A stretch of 64,000 nt of DNA from JACKAQ01 sp020634975 [NCBI: Calditrichia bacterium] (GTDB lineage Bacteria > Calditrichota > Calditrichia > RBG-13-44-9), in NCBI GenBank assembly GCA_020634975.1, contig JACKAQ010000001.1, positions 1,674,001 through 1,738,000 on the forward strand, given 5' to 3'. This document shows, in pieces, positions 42,131 through 50,533 of the stretch. The translations under genes and the position numbers were made by a program. Within the stretch, counting starts at the first letter, position 1. Each line of letters opens with the position of its first letter. The notes under the pieces were generated by a model. That model worked only from the letters and a program-made list of their open reading frames with translations. It had not been told where the DNA came from and searched no databases.

Positions 42131-43144
42131 GTGAAAATTCTTGTCATTGATGACGTATTGGAAAACCGTATTCTGATCCAGAAAATATTAAAAATCGGTA
42201 GCTATACCGATGTTACAACTTTTGGCTCAGCAGCGGAATTGTTTGAATATCTTGGTATTGATAATCCTGCGCAGGCAAAACCACAGGTCGATTTGATATT
42301 GATGGATATTATGATGCCGGAAATGGACGGCATTACTGCAACCGGGCGGTTAAAAGCGATTCCGGGCTTCGAGGATGTTATCATCATTATGGTAACAGCA
42401 AACACGGATAGTAAAAGCCTGGAAAACTCGTTTAATGCCGGCGCGTTCGATTACATTCGCAAACCGATCGATAAAACCGAAATCCTCACTCGCGTCCGTT
42501 CCGCGTTGCGATTAAAAAGCGAAATGGATCAGCGCAAACAACGCGAAAAAGAATTGGTCGAGGCTCAGGAAAAGCTGCAGGAAGTAAATCTGGAATTACA
42601 GCGAATTTCCACTCACGACGGGCTGACCGGAGTTAAAAATCGTCGGTTATTTGACACATCTTTGAATACGGAGTGGCGCAGAACGCCGCGTGAATCCGAA
42701 TTTATTTCGTTGATTTTATTAGACATAGACGATTTCAAAAATTACAACGACACATACGGACACCAGGCTGGCGACGAATGCCTCCAAAAAGTTGCGCAAG
42801 TGCTGAACAATGCACTGCACAGAACCGGTGATGGATTATTCCGCTATGGCGGCGAAGAATTTGCGGCTATTTTGCCGAATACCAATTCCGAGGGCGCACT
42901 TTATGTCGCGGAAATTTTGCGCAAAAAAGTGGAAGATTTGTATATCGAACACAAAACTTCGCGGGTGTCCAATCATGTGACCATCAGCGTTGGCGTTTCA
43001 ACATTGCCGTTCGATAAAACCGTAACACCGGCAGATTTGATCAAACTGGCGGATAAAGCACTGTACGACGCCAAAAAAGCCGGACGAAACTGTGTGCGGT
43101 TTTTTACTCCGGAATGGTCAGATGTAAAAATATTGGAAGGATAA
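42131..43144 (+). CDS. REC-GGDEF response regulator diguanylate cyclase
   Basis: The 337-aa protein joins a receiver domain (about 1-125; VIDD acid pocket, phospho-acceptor D59 in LILMDIMMPEMDG, Lys in YIRKPID) through a coiled coil (about 130-165, KQREKELVEAQEKLQEVN) to a GGDEF domain with the active site GGEEF at 240-244. An RxxD inhibitory site (RTGD, 231-234) lies five residues before it, so product inhibition by c-di-GMP is expected. Phosphorylation presumably controls dimerisation and activity. The start is the GTG at 42131, with GGAG five bases upstream; a GTG two codons earlier is also in frame. Confidence 0.93.
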   Translation: MKILVIDDVLENRILIQKILKIGSYTDVTTFGSAAELFEYLGIDNPAQAKPQVDLILMDIMMPEMDGITATGRLKAIPGFEDVIIIMVTANTDSKSLENSFNAGAFDYIRKPIDKTEILTRVRSALRLKSEMDQRKQREKELVEAQEKLQEVNLELQRISTHDGLTGVKNRRLFDTSLNTEWRRTPRESEFISLILLDIDDFKNYNDTYGHQAGDECLQKVAQVLNNALHRTGDGLFRYGGEEFAAILPNTNSEGALYVAEILRKKVEDLYIEHKTSRVSNHVTISVGVSTLPFDKTVTPADLIKLADKALYDAKKAGRNCVRFFTPEWSDVKILEG

Positions 43145-43170
43145 ACGCGACGAAATTATTACGTCGCGTT
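43144..43170. terminator. Hairpin shared by convergent REC-GGDEF and response-regulator genes
   Basis: AACGCGACG (43144-43152) pairs perfectly with CGTCGCGTT (43162-43170), loop of nine A/T bases. It overlaps both gene ends (the last codons of the response regulator lie in the right arm). No clear T-tract follows on either strand, so it is a weak or processing-type terminator. Confidence 0.5.
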
Positions 43171-43644
43171 GTTGAGATTCAAATGCTGGCGTATTCTGCG
43201 ATCAATATCCGTAATTTTGATGGGCTTAACAATATAATCATCCACCCGGCAGGACAGCGCCTGTTTGAGCTTTTTGACACTGTCGTTGGCGGTAACCATC
43301 AGCACTTTGGTGTCCTGCCATTCGGGAACAGTGCGGATGCGGCGGGTGGTTTCCAATCCGTTTAATTCCGGCATATCGATATCCATCAGCACCACATCCG
43401 GTTTCGTGCGCTTCATTTTGGCAAGTGCAACCAAACCGTTTTCAGCTTCTGCTGTTTTATATCCCAAATCAGATAAGCCGCGCGATAAAATTTGCCGATT
43501 AATCAGCTGGTCGTCCACTATCAAAATCAAAAAATCGCTGAGTTTGATTTTACCCCGGATTTGCCCGTCATCGCTCTGGAATAATTCATTTACCATTTCT
43601 TCGTCTTTTCGGGACATACCGGATTGGTCGTTCTGTTGACTCAT
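43159..43644 (-). CDS. Single-domain response regulator with N-terminal extension
   Basis: The 161-aa protein has an acidic, disordered-looking N-terminal 35 residues, then a complete receiver domain: ILIVDDQLINRQ, VVLMDIDMPELNG (phospho-acceptor Asp), MVTAND, and DYIVKPIK. There is no output domain, so it probably acts by protein contact or phosphate relay. It is convergent with the REC-GGDEF gene whose receiver domain is of the same general type, suggesting one signalling pathway. Confidence 0.88.
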   Translation of the reverse strand: MSQQNDQSGMSRKDEEMVNELFQSDDGQIRGKIKLSDFLILIVDDQLINRQILSRGLSDLGYKTAEAENGLVALAKMKRTKPDVVLMDIDMPELNGLETTRRIRTVPEWQDTKVLMVTANDSVKKLKQALSCRVDDYIVKPIKITDIDRRIRQHLNLNNAT

Positions 43645-43690
43645 GATGCTCTCTTTATACCATTAATTTGAAAACCACCCGTTATTTAAC

Positions 43691-43730
43691 AAAAAAAGGA
43701 TAGCAGCAATTTAGAATTGCCACTATCCTT
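43691..43730 (-). terminator. Rho-independent terminator after the M28 peptidase gene
   Basis: On the minus strand AAGGATAG/CTATCCTT (43730-43723 with 43703-43696) and AATT-GC/GC-AATT arms form a long hairpin with a small internal loop, followed by a seven-T run (43697-43691). It lies about 70 bases beyond the peptidase stop. Confidence 0.8.
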
Positions 43731-43798
43731 CACATCGGTATTTTCATTGAAATCTTGACACACAGCTTCAAATTTCCGGCCGCCGGAAAACACCACTC

Positions 43799-46207
43799 CT
43801 ACATTTGCCTTCGCAGCGAATCCGGTTCTGTTTGCATAACGGAATCGATTTCAGGATCAATTATAGTTGCATCAGTTGAATCCGGGGTGAACATTTTTGA
43901 CATGCCGGAATGAAATCCGGCCGGATCAGCGGTGGAAAGTGTATCGCGGAAGGTGACATCTGTTTGATATATTACCGTCCCGGATTGCGCAGTGACATTC
44001 AACGGCATTGGTAAAAATGGATAAACGCCTTTCCACTCGCGAATCAGTTTTCTTCCGGCAGGAATAATCAGGCGTCCGGTCACCTGCACGCGCTCTGCAG
44101 GTTCAGCTTCCCATCGGAACTGCAATTTTGTATCCGACAATTTAGCGTAATTTACAGATTCAATCAACGGTTGAATTGCGCCGGAATCACACGTCACCGT
44201 TAGCTCAGCACGATACCACGAGTGCGTTGTCCCAAATGCCCAATCGATGAAAATAGTATCCATTTCGCCAATCGCCAGCGAATCCATCCGGTTCACTTTT
44301 AACCAATCCGCCAAAAACGAAACATCGAGTTTTTCCGACAGAATTTCCCCGTCAATCTGCCGGTTTAGCTGAACACCCTGCACGTTCACATTTCGCAAAA
44401 AATCGTTGCTGTTAACGGTAATGCCGGATTCGTTCGTGTTCATATCGTATGTTGCATGAACCCGAACCATCGGCTGCCAGCGATCGCTAAACGCAGATAA
44501 GCCAACGAGATAACCACCATACCCCAAAATGGCGAATAGAATAATCAACCCGACAATCGAACGCCGGAATTGTTCAACAAATTGCTGAACGGAAGCAATA
44601 TATCGCGTAATAAATGCCCATGTGAACAACGTCGGCAAAAACCAGATTGTCAGCACGGCAGTAAGTATCGCGCTAAACAACAGTGCATGTTTGAACGTGG
44701 TAATCTGAAATCCGGCAATAGTCAGGCTTCGCGCCAAAAACGGGAGCGTTTCCATGAACATGAGCCGGAACATGGGCAGCGGAAGAGCCAGCGCAGCCAG
44801 CAATTGTAACGCAGCGGGACGTAGATTGATCACCAAATACAACAGTAGCAACGATACCGCCGGATAAAGCGCCAATCGCGCATTGACAGTCAGCAGCAAA
44901 CCGGTGAGCAGGATGAGTAGCACCGCTGCACGAATGGCATATCCAAAGGCGTTTTCGCTAAACCGCCAGCGACGCGTGGTTTGCGCTGCAACCCAAAATC
45001 CAGCCACCGTCCAAATTGCGGCATAAATCATATACTCGTGGAAATGGGTCAACCAGGGATAACGCGTTCCTTTGATAATTTGCAAAAGCCCTTCGCCAAA
45101 CTGGGTAAATGCAGCAATTACAATCATTAACAAAAACAATTTTGTGCCGGAAAACAATCCTTTGGATAAGCTGCTATCGCCAAATTTACGGGCTTGCAAA
45201 ATACCGCCTACGCCGGCAATCAGCCCCACGATTACCACAATAAACATCAGCCAAGTGGGGATAAATTGCCGTCCCAAAAAGGTTTCCCACATCATGTAGT
45301 GCCCGGCATGATCTGACGGAATACCGTTTTCCTGATATTTTTCCAGAAGCGCATTCACGATTCGTCCGCTGCGCGCCAGCATGTTTTTATCCACAAATCC
45401 AATGTGGTCCTGCGGTGTGTGGATCGGGTCGATGTTGATGCCGGCAGTAAAATCGATGGCCGGAATATTTTTTTCCATAAACGGCATGTGATCCGAACCC
45501 GCACCGCCAATGGCGTTGTTGATGCTGAAAAAATGGGTCGGGTATTCCAGGCTGTTGTACCCCAAGGCGCGATCGACAGCGTAGGCATCTTCCACTAGCC
45601 AGCGTGGCGCCTGGTGCGTTTCCGTATCGATAAACGGAATCAACCAACCGGGTGTACCGGCCATATCGATGCTGAACATTAACCGCACCAAATCCATCCG
45701 GGGATAGTTTTCTGCAAAAAATTTGGAGCCGATCAAACCGCGCTCTTCGCCGCCAAAAGCGGCAAACAGCAATGTGTATCGCTGCGGCGGAGCTTTTGCC
45801 CATATTCGCGCCAGCTCGATAACACAAGCTGTGCCGGATGCGTTATCGCTGGCTCCGGGATTTACCCGGCTATCCGAATCGATGTGCCCGCCAACCACAA
45901 TTATGGAATCACTCAGCCCCGGAAACAGGGCAACTGCAACACCGCTGGTTGTGTTCACACCGTGCGGCGCTTTCAAAAACGGCATCACAAATGCCGTATC
46001 AGCGCCATAAGATTTGAATTTTTCCGCAGCCCAGCGCAAAGCTTGCTGCTCATTTGCCGAGCCCATCGGGCGTGGGCCGATGGTTACACTCAAATGTTTA
46101 ACATGCGCATATGCGCTATCGGCATTGAACATGGGTTTTTGTGCCCATACCGGCAACATCGCGATGGTACACAATAACCAAATCGGGCAAAGTTTTGATA
46201 ACTTCAT
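43799..46207 (-). CDS. M28-family metallopeptidase with multi-helix membrane domain
   Basis: The 802-aa protein has a signal sequence (about 1-22), an extracytoplasmic M28 aminopeptidase domain (about 35-310) with the zinc ligands VGGHIDSDS (His), GASDNASG (bridging Asp), GGEERGLIGS (catalytic and ligand Glu), FSIDMAG (Asp) and SDHMPF (His), then about eight to nine TM helices (about 320-600) and a C-terminal beta domain (620-780). The layout resembles the ER metallopeptidase ERMP1/FXNA type rather than small secreted M28 enzymes. Peptide substrates are unknown. It is flanked by its own terminator and appears monocistronic. Confidence 0.88.
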   Translation of the reverse strand: MKLSKLCPIWLLCTIAMLPVWAQKPMFNADSAYAHVKHLSVTIGPRPMGSANEQQALRWAAEKFKSYGADTAFVMPFLKAPHGVNTTSGVAVALFPGLSDSIIVVGGHIDSDSRVNPGASDNASGTACVIELARIWAKAPPQRYTLLFAAFGGEERGLIGSKFFAENYPRMDLVRLMFSIDMAGTPGWLIPFIDTETHQAPRWLVEDAYAVDRALGYNSLEYPTHFFSINNAIGGAGSDHMPFMEKNIPAIDFTAGINIDPIHTPQDHIGFVDKNMLARSGRIVNALLEKYQENGIPSDHAGHYMMWETFLGRQFIPTWLMFIVVIVGLIAGVGGILQARKFGDSSLSKGLFSGTKLFLLMIVIAAFTQFGEGLLQIIKGTRYPWLTHFHEYMIYAAIWTVAGFWVAAQTTRRWRFSENAFGYAIRAAVLLILLTGLLLTVNARLALYPAVSLLLLYLVINLRPAALQLLAALALPLPMFRLMFMETLPFLARSLTIAGFQITTFKHALLFSAILTAVLTIWFLPTLFTWAFITRYIASVQQFVEQFRRSIVGLIILFAILGYGGYLVGLSAFSDRWQPMVRVHATYDMNTNESGITVNSNDFLRNVNVQGVQLNRQIDGEILSEKLDVSFLADWLKVNRMDSLAIGEMDTIFIDWAFGTTHSWYRAELTVTCDSGAIQPLIESVNYAKLSDTKLQFRWEAEPAERVQVTGRLIIPAGRKLIREWKGVYPFLPMPLNVTAQSGTVIYQTDVTFRDTLSTADPAGFHSGMSKMFTPDSTDATIIDPEIDSVMQTEPDSLRRQM

Positions 46208-46778
46208 TCGTGATTTTCCGTTATTTTTTCACAACATTTCTTGTTTTGCAAAGCTTATGGAAGATACGCCAAATATTTAATTTTCGCAAAAATTGCACTT
46301 ATTCCTTTTTTGCAACAAACCGATTTGCCGCAGAAATTGTTTAACTTTCCACCCAAAATCCATACGTCAAAATTCTGTCATTTGATCTATTCGCGCTGTT
46401 GAAAAACGTTCATCTAACCAATTGTTATTTCTGCATTAAAATGTTACACATTTTTTGTCAATCTTAAAAAAATTGCATTTTAGAATTCTTGAAATGGCGC
46501 ACTAACGTAACGCAAGTCAGATGTATATTGTTCAGGTGATTGGCAGCCAGGGAAGGCGGCACATCAACAACCCAACCATCTGTACTCCGTAACCGTTGGA
46601 ATTGCGAACGGCCTTCCCCGTAAACCATGCTTTGACACGGTGCAATTTTATTCGCAACTACGTTAGGAATCTGCATTTTTTCGAAAATTTGGCAAAATTT
46701 ATTGCAAAAAAATTTTTCAAATTCCCTGAAAGTAACTATATTGACGAGCTAAAGGGTAAGTATTCGGGGAGTGAGCGG
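46208..46778. other. 571-base intergenic region with a GC-richer inverted-repeat island
   Basis: Mostly AT-rich spacer between the divergent M28 and hldE-type genes. A GC-richer island (about 46494-46680) bounded by short inverted repeats stands out and is listed separately. No ordinary gene is seen; the strong GGGGAG before 46779 belongs to the adenylyltransferase gene. Confidence 0.45.
46502..46666. repeat. Island bounded by CTAACGTA/TACGTTAG inverted repeats, possible mobile-element remnant
   Basis: CTAACGTA (46502-46509) and TACGTTAG (46659-46666) are exact inverted repeats, with partly matching inner flanks (ACGCAA against TTGCG). The 165-base interior is more GC-rich than the surrounding AT-rich spacer, contains GGGAAGG/CCTTCCC complementary blocks, and keeps a 70-codon open frame on the minus strand. 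A decayed MITE or insertion-sequence remnant or a structured RNA are both possible. Confidence 0.35.
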
Positions 46779-47279
46779 ATGACTGTTGCACAAAAAATCA
46801 AAACACGTGATACGCTGGCGCAGATGCGCACAGATTGGGATTTCGAAGACCGTAATGTTGTTTTTACCAACGGTTGTTTCGATATTTTGCATCGCGGCCA
46901 TGTGGAGTATTTGCAGGAAGCCAAACGGTTTGGCGATATCCTGATTGTCGGCGTCAACAGCGACGATTCTGTCACCCGGCTGAAAGGTCCCGCAAGACCG
47001 CTAATGCCTGCTGATGATCGCGCTTTTATTATCGCATCATTATTTTTTGTTGATTATGTTTCTGTTTTTGATGAAGATACGCCGTATGAGCTTATCCGGT
47101 CGGTTCAACCGGATTTGTTGGTCAAGGGCGGCGATTACGACATCAACGACATTGTAGGGAAAGACATTGTTGAAGCACGTGGCGGACGGGTGCTAACCAT
47201 TCCACTGACACCAAATCGATCCACAACCAATTTTGTTGAAAAGGTAGTTGCTTTAACCCGAAAAGGAATTCTGAAGTAA
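46779..47279 (+). CDS. rfaE2: D-glycero-beta-D-manno-heptose 1-phosphate adenylyltransferase
   Basis: The 166-aa nucleotidyltransferase activates heptose-1-phosphate with ATP for LPS-core or S-layer glycan precursors. It shows FTNGCFDILHRGHVEYL (HxGH-type site), VGVNSDDSVTRLKGPARP, and DLLVKGGDY. It corresponds to the C-terminal half of HldE as a stand-alone enzyme. The open frame runs 61 codons upstream, but the ATG at 46779 has GGGGAG before it and gives the normal start. The MltD-like lipoprotein gene follows within 30 bases. Confidence 0.92.
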   Translation: MTVAQKIKTRDTLAQMRTDWDFEDRNVVFTNGCFDILHRGHVEYLQEAKRFGDILIVGVNSDDSVTRLKGPARPLMPADDRAFIIASLFFVDYVSVFDEDTPYELIRSVQPDLLVKGGDYDINDIVGKDIVEARGGRVLTIPLTPNRSTTNFVEKVVALTRKGILK

Positions 47280-47308
47280 TGGTTGTTATACGGAAGGAGA
47301 ATCGTTTC

Positions 47309-49171
47309 ATGAAGCAGATCGTGAAGATCGCAGGTTGTATGTTAATGCTGGTTAGTTTATCAGCATGTAATGTTTGGATATTCAAAAAATCACCCAAAAC
47401 GGCACCGGCAGCTGAATTGCAGCAAATTTCAGCCTATCTCAACGCCGCCGAAAGCAACAGCATCAGCGAAGACGCGATGTTGACAGATGGAAATTATTTG
47501 AAAGCATTGGAAAAGGCAGACAGCCTTTCCACGCTTTATCCGGAAGATTCGTTGCTGACCGCACTGTATTTCCGGGTGAATGATTCTTACGATTCCTACC
47601 TTCACCGCATGGTTGTTCTGGATGCGGATACCCTTACCGAAGAAGAGATGATGATCGACATCGAACGGCTTTTCGCCGTTTCCGACTCCGCCGGATTTGC
47701 GGTGGACTCGCTGGAACAGCTTCGGATTCCCTTAATTCTCAACAAAAAAATCGAAAATGCCATCAAATATTTTTCCGAAACCCGTCGCGGACGTAAAACT
47801 TTCGAAGGTTGGCTGAGACGTGCCGGAAAATATGAAAAGCTGGTTAAAGGCATTTTGCGGGAAACAGGCGCACCGGAAGAATTGTTTTATCTGGCAATGA
47901 TCGAAAGCGGATTACGCCCGCAGGCACGTTCATACGCCCGCGCAGTCGGGATGTGGCAATTTATTTCCGCAACCGGCCGCTATTACGGATTAACCCAAAG
48001 CTGGTGGTACGACGACCGTCAGGATGTTATCAAAGCCAGCCGGGCGGCAGGGCAACACCTGCTCGATTTATACGAGCGCTTCGGCGATTGGTATATTGGC
48101 ATTGCCGGCTACAATTTCAGCCCCGGAAAAATTGAAAAACGCATCAAAACGTATAACGTTAGCGAATTTTGGGATCTGCCAAAACTTCCGAAACAAACCC
48201 GAAATTATGTGCCGACGTATCTGGCAGCCGTAACGATCGCCAGCAATCTTGAAAAATATAATTTTGCAGATATTATCCCGGATAACCCGATTGAATTTGA
48301 TACGGTAACCATCAAACAAAGCATCGATCTGAATATAATTGCCGAAGCGGTTGGCAGCACATACAACGAGATTCGCGACCTTAACCCGGCTATTTTGCGC
48401 TGGTGCACACCGCCGGATGTTGATGAATGGTTGCTCTACCTGCCTTCCGGCACCCGCGACACATTTTTGAGCAAATACGACAATTTGCCAAAATCCCAAA
48501 AAATGGACTGGGTGCAGCACCGCATTCGTTCCGGCGAAACACTTTCAACAATCGCCCGGCGATATGGTGTTTCAATTACAGAAGTCAAACATTTCAATAA
48601 ATTATCCGGCAATTTGATTCGCGCCGGACGCACATTAATGATTCCTATTCCTGCCGGAAAAAACAGCCCGAAAGCGGTTGCCAGCAACACACCCAAAAGC
48701 ACCGCCAGAAAAAGCACCGCACCGCGCTCAACCAGCGCAAGCCTGAACAGTTCAGCCAAAGTAGTTGCTGATGTTCCCGGACATTACAAACAAGTTTACA
48801 CCATCCGTTCCGGCGATAACCTGTGGGAAGTCGCCAAAAAGTTTGGCGTCAGCGTAAATGAACTGCGCGAATGGAACGGGTTAAATTATTCACGGATTAT
48901 CCGGCCCGGTCAAAAACTGAATATCTGGCTCCCGAATCAATCCGGTAGCACAAACGATGCGTTGGCCAGCGCAAATCTGCCGGTACCGGGTGCTGCAACG
49001 GTCACTGAAACATCCGGCGATAACAAAAATACTTACATCGTTCGCTCCGGCGATACACTGTGGGATATTGCCCGCGCACACAACGTTAGCATCAACGATC
49101 TCAAACGCTGGAATGCCAAACGGAACAACAAAATCAAACCCGGTGAAGAGTTGGTGCTTTACGCAGATTAA
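47309..49171 (+). CDS. mltD: LysM-containing lytic transglycosylase, MltD type
   Basis: The 620-aa lipoprotein (lipobox LVSLSAC near residue 20) has an SLT domain at about 175-320: ETGAPEELFYLAMIESGL with the catalytic Glu, SYARAVGMWQF and GIAGYNFSPG. Three LysM modules follow (about 405-450, 500-545 and 573-620; HRIRSGETLSTIARRYGV, YTIRSGDNLWEVAKKFGV, YIVRSGDTLWDIARAHNV), separated by Ser/Thr/Ala-rich linkers. It should cleave peptidoglycan to 1,6-anhydro-muropeptides at the cell envelope. GGAAGGAG before 47309 fixes the start. It likely shares a transcript with rfaE2. Confidence 0.92.
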   Translation: MKQIVKIAGCMLMLVSLSACNVWIFKKSPKTAPAAELQQISAYLNAAESNSISEDAMLTDGNYLKALEKADSLSTLYPEDSLLTALYFRVNDSYDSYLHRMVVLDADTLTEEEMMIDIERLFAVSDSAGFAVDSLEQLRIPLILNKKIENAIKYFSETRRGRKTFEGWLRRAGKYEKLVKGILRETGAPEELFYLAMIESGLRPQARSYARAVGMWQFISATGRYYGLTQSWWYDDRQDVIKASRAAGQHLLDLYERFGDWYIGIAGYNFSPGKIEKRIKTYNVSEFWDLPKLPKQTRNYVPTYLAAVTIASNLEKYNFADIIPDNPIEFDTVTIKQSIDLNIIAEAVGSTYNEIRDLNPAILRWCTPPDVDEWLLYLPSGTRDTFLSKYDNLPKSQKMDWVQHRIRSGETLSTIARRYGVSITEVKHFNKLSGNLIRAGRTLMIPIPAGKNSPKAVASNTPKSTARKSTAPRSTSASLNSSAKVVADVPGHYKQVYTIRSGDNLWEVAKKFGVSVNELREWNGLNYSRIIRPGQKLNIWLPNQSGSTNDALASANLPVPGAATVTETSGDNKNTYIVRSGDTLWDIARAHNVSINDLKRWNAKRNNKIKPGEELVLYAD

Positions 49172-49206
49172 AATAAATAAAAACAGCAGTTTCAATATTA
49201 TCAAAA

Positions 49207-49251
49207 AAAAGCGTGGTATTTGTTTTATAGGCAAACACCGCGCTTTTTTTT
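49207..49251 (+). terminator. Rho-independent terminator after mltD
   Basis: AAAAGCGTGGTATTTG (49207-49222) pairs with CAAACACCGCGCTTTT (49232-49247) with one mismatch and one wobble, ending in an eight-T run (to 49251). It closes the rfaE2-mltD unit. Confidence 0.85.
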
Positions 49252-49542
49252 CGCCATTTTTCACTTTCGATTTTGTCAAACCGGGAAATAGTGAAATATA
49301 AAAACCACCCCAAAATTATTTTTGAAATACCATTTTTCTTGCTAAATTAAACTTTCGTAGCATCGTCGTAAAGTTATCAATCGCATGCGAAGGCGGGTTT
49401 TAACCCAATTTACCTTTGCCTCAAAATGCGTAACCGGGATTTTGCACGCCCGATTTTCGCAGTGTAATTTGGAGCAAAGCACCCAACGCCGCAACTTAAA
49501 CACTCACGAAAGCGACCAAAACCTTTAAGGAGATTTTATCGC
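49252..49542. other. Spacer before the amide-ligase cluster
   Basis: About 290 bases without a credible gene. An AAGGAG site lies nine bases before the ATG at 49543. No repeat or hairpin of note was seen. Confidence 0.4.
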
Positions 49543-50526
49543 ATGAAGAAAATCGGTATCCTGTTTGGTAGAGAAAACACGTATCCGCATGCATTTGTCG
49601 AACGCATTAATGCCAAAAAGCTGAAAGGTATTTCTGCAGAATTTGTAAATATCAGCAAAGTAGTGCAAGGTGAATGCGATGAGTATGCTGTCATTATCGA
49701 TCGCATATCGCAGGATATTCCATTTTACCGTGCCTATTTGAAAAATGCGGCATCCGCCGGCGTAGCGGTGATCAACAACCCGTTTTGGTGGAGTGCGGAT
49801 GATAAATTCTTCAACAATTCGCTGGCGCTCATGGCTGGCGTAAAAGTGCCCCGCACAGTCTTGTTGCCCTCTAACACCCATCCGCCGGATACGGATGAAC
49901 GCTCCATGCGCAACCTTTCCTATCCGTTAGATTGGGATGCCATTTTCAGCTATGTCGGTTTTCCGGCGTTCTTTAAGCCCTTTGCCGGTGGCGGATGGAA
50001 ACACGTTTACAAAATAGAAAACCGCGAACAATTTTATCAAACATATAATCAAACCGAACAACTGGTGATGATGTTGCAGGAAGAAATCCAGTTTACGGAT
50101 TATTACCGCTGTTATTGCCTCGGACAAAAATACGTCCGGGTGATGCGCTACGATCCGAAGCAGCCCTATCACATGCAATATATTCGCAATGCGCCGCCGG
50201 TTGAAGCAAAACTGAACGCCAAAATCGAGGACGCAGTATTGCGCCTTTGCAGCGGCTTGGGCTACGATTTCAACACTGTGGAACTGGCTATCCGCGATGG
50301 CGAGCCGTATGCCATCGATTTCGGCAACCCGGCACCGGACGCCGACTACTATTCCGTCGGCGAAGAAAATTTCGAATGGATTGTGGAAACATCTGCCAAT
50401 TTCGCCATCGAACTGGCAAAAGCACATAAACCCGGGAAAATTAACCTGACGTGGGGCAAGTTTGTTACCAACGCGGTAAAAAATCAACGTGTTACACCGC
50501 GTTCATTCAACACATCTAAAAAGTGA
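49543..50526 (+). CDS. ATP-grasp ligase-like protein (RimK/GshB type)
   Basis: The 327-aa protein starts MKKIGILFGRENTYPHAFVERI, resembling a pre-ATP-grasp domain, and continues with an ATP-grasp fold: FPAFFKPFAGGGWKHVYKI (nucleotide-lysine region), LVMMLQEEIQFTDYYRCYCLG, and the metal-binding end PYAIDFGNPAPDADY. ATP-grasp enzymes make amide or ester bonds through acyl phosphates. It overlaps no gene but lies 7 bases before a GCS2-type carboxylate-amine ligase and about 1.3 kb before a second ATP-grasp-like gene, a combination known for peptide or small-molecule amidation. Substrates unknown. Confidence 0.8.
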   Translation: MKKIGILFGRENTYPHAFVERINAKKLKGISAEFVNISKVVQGECDEYAVIIDRISQDIPFYRAYLKNAASAGVAVINNPFWWSADDKFFNNSLALMAGVKVPRTVLLPSNTHPPDTDERSMRNLSYPLDWDAIFSYVGFPAFFKPFAGGGWKHVYKIENREQFYQTYNQTEQLVMMLQEEIQFTDYYRCYCLGQKYVRVMRYDPKQPYHMQYIRNAPPVEAKLNAKIEDAVLRLCSGLGYDFNTVELAIRDGEPYAIDFGNPAPDADYYSVGEENFEWIVETSANFAIELAKAHKPGKINLTWGKFVTNAVKNQRVTPRSFNTSKK

Positions 50527-50533
50527 GTTTTGT

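Noticed and set aside
46502-46666. 6S RNA, SRP RNA or cobalamin riboswitch
   Set aside because: The ends pair, but the interior lacks the 6S central bubble layout, the SRP GGAAG/AGCAGCC signature and the B12-box order.
46464-46676. 70-codon minus-strand frame as a genuine gene
   Set aside because: Short, no ribosome-binding site, spans the putative inverted-repeat ends; more likely a remnant or chance frame.
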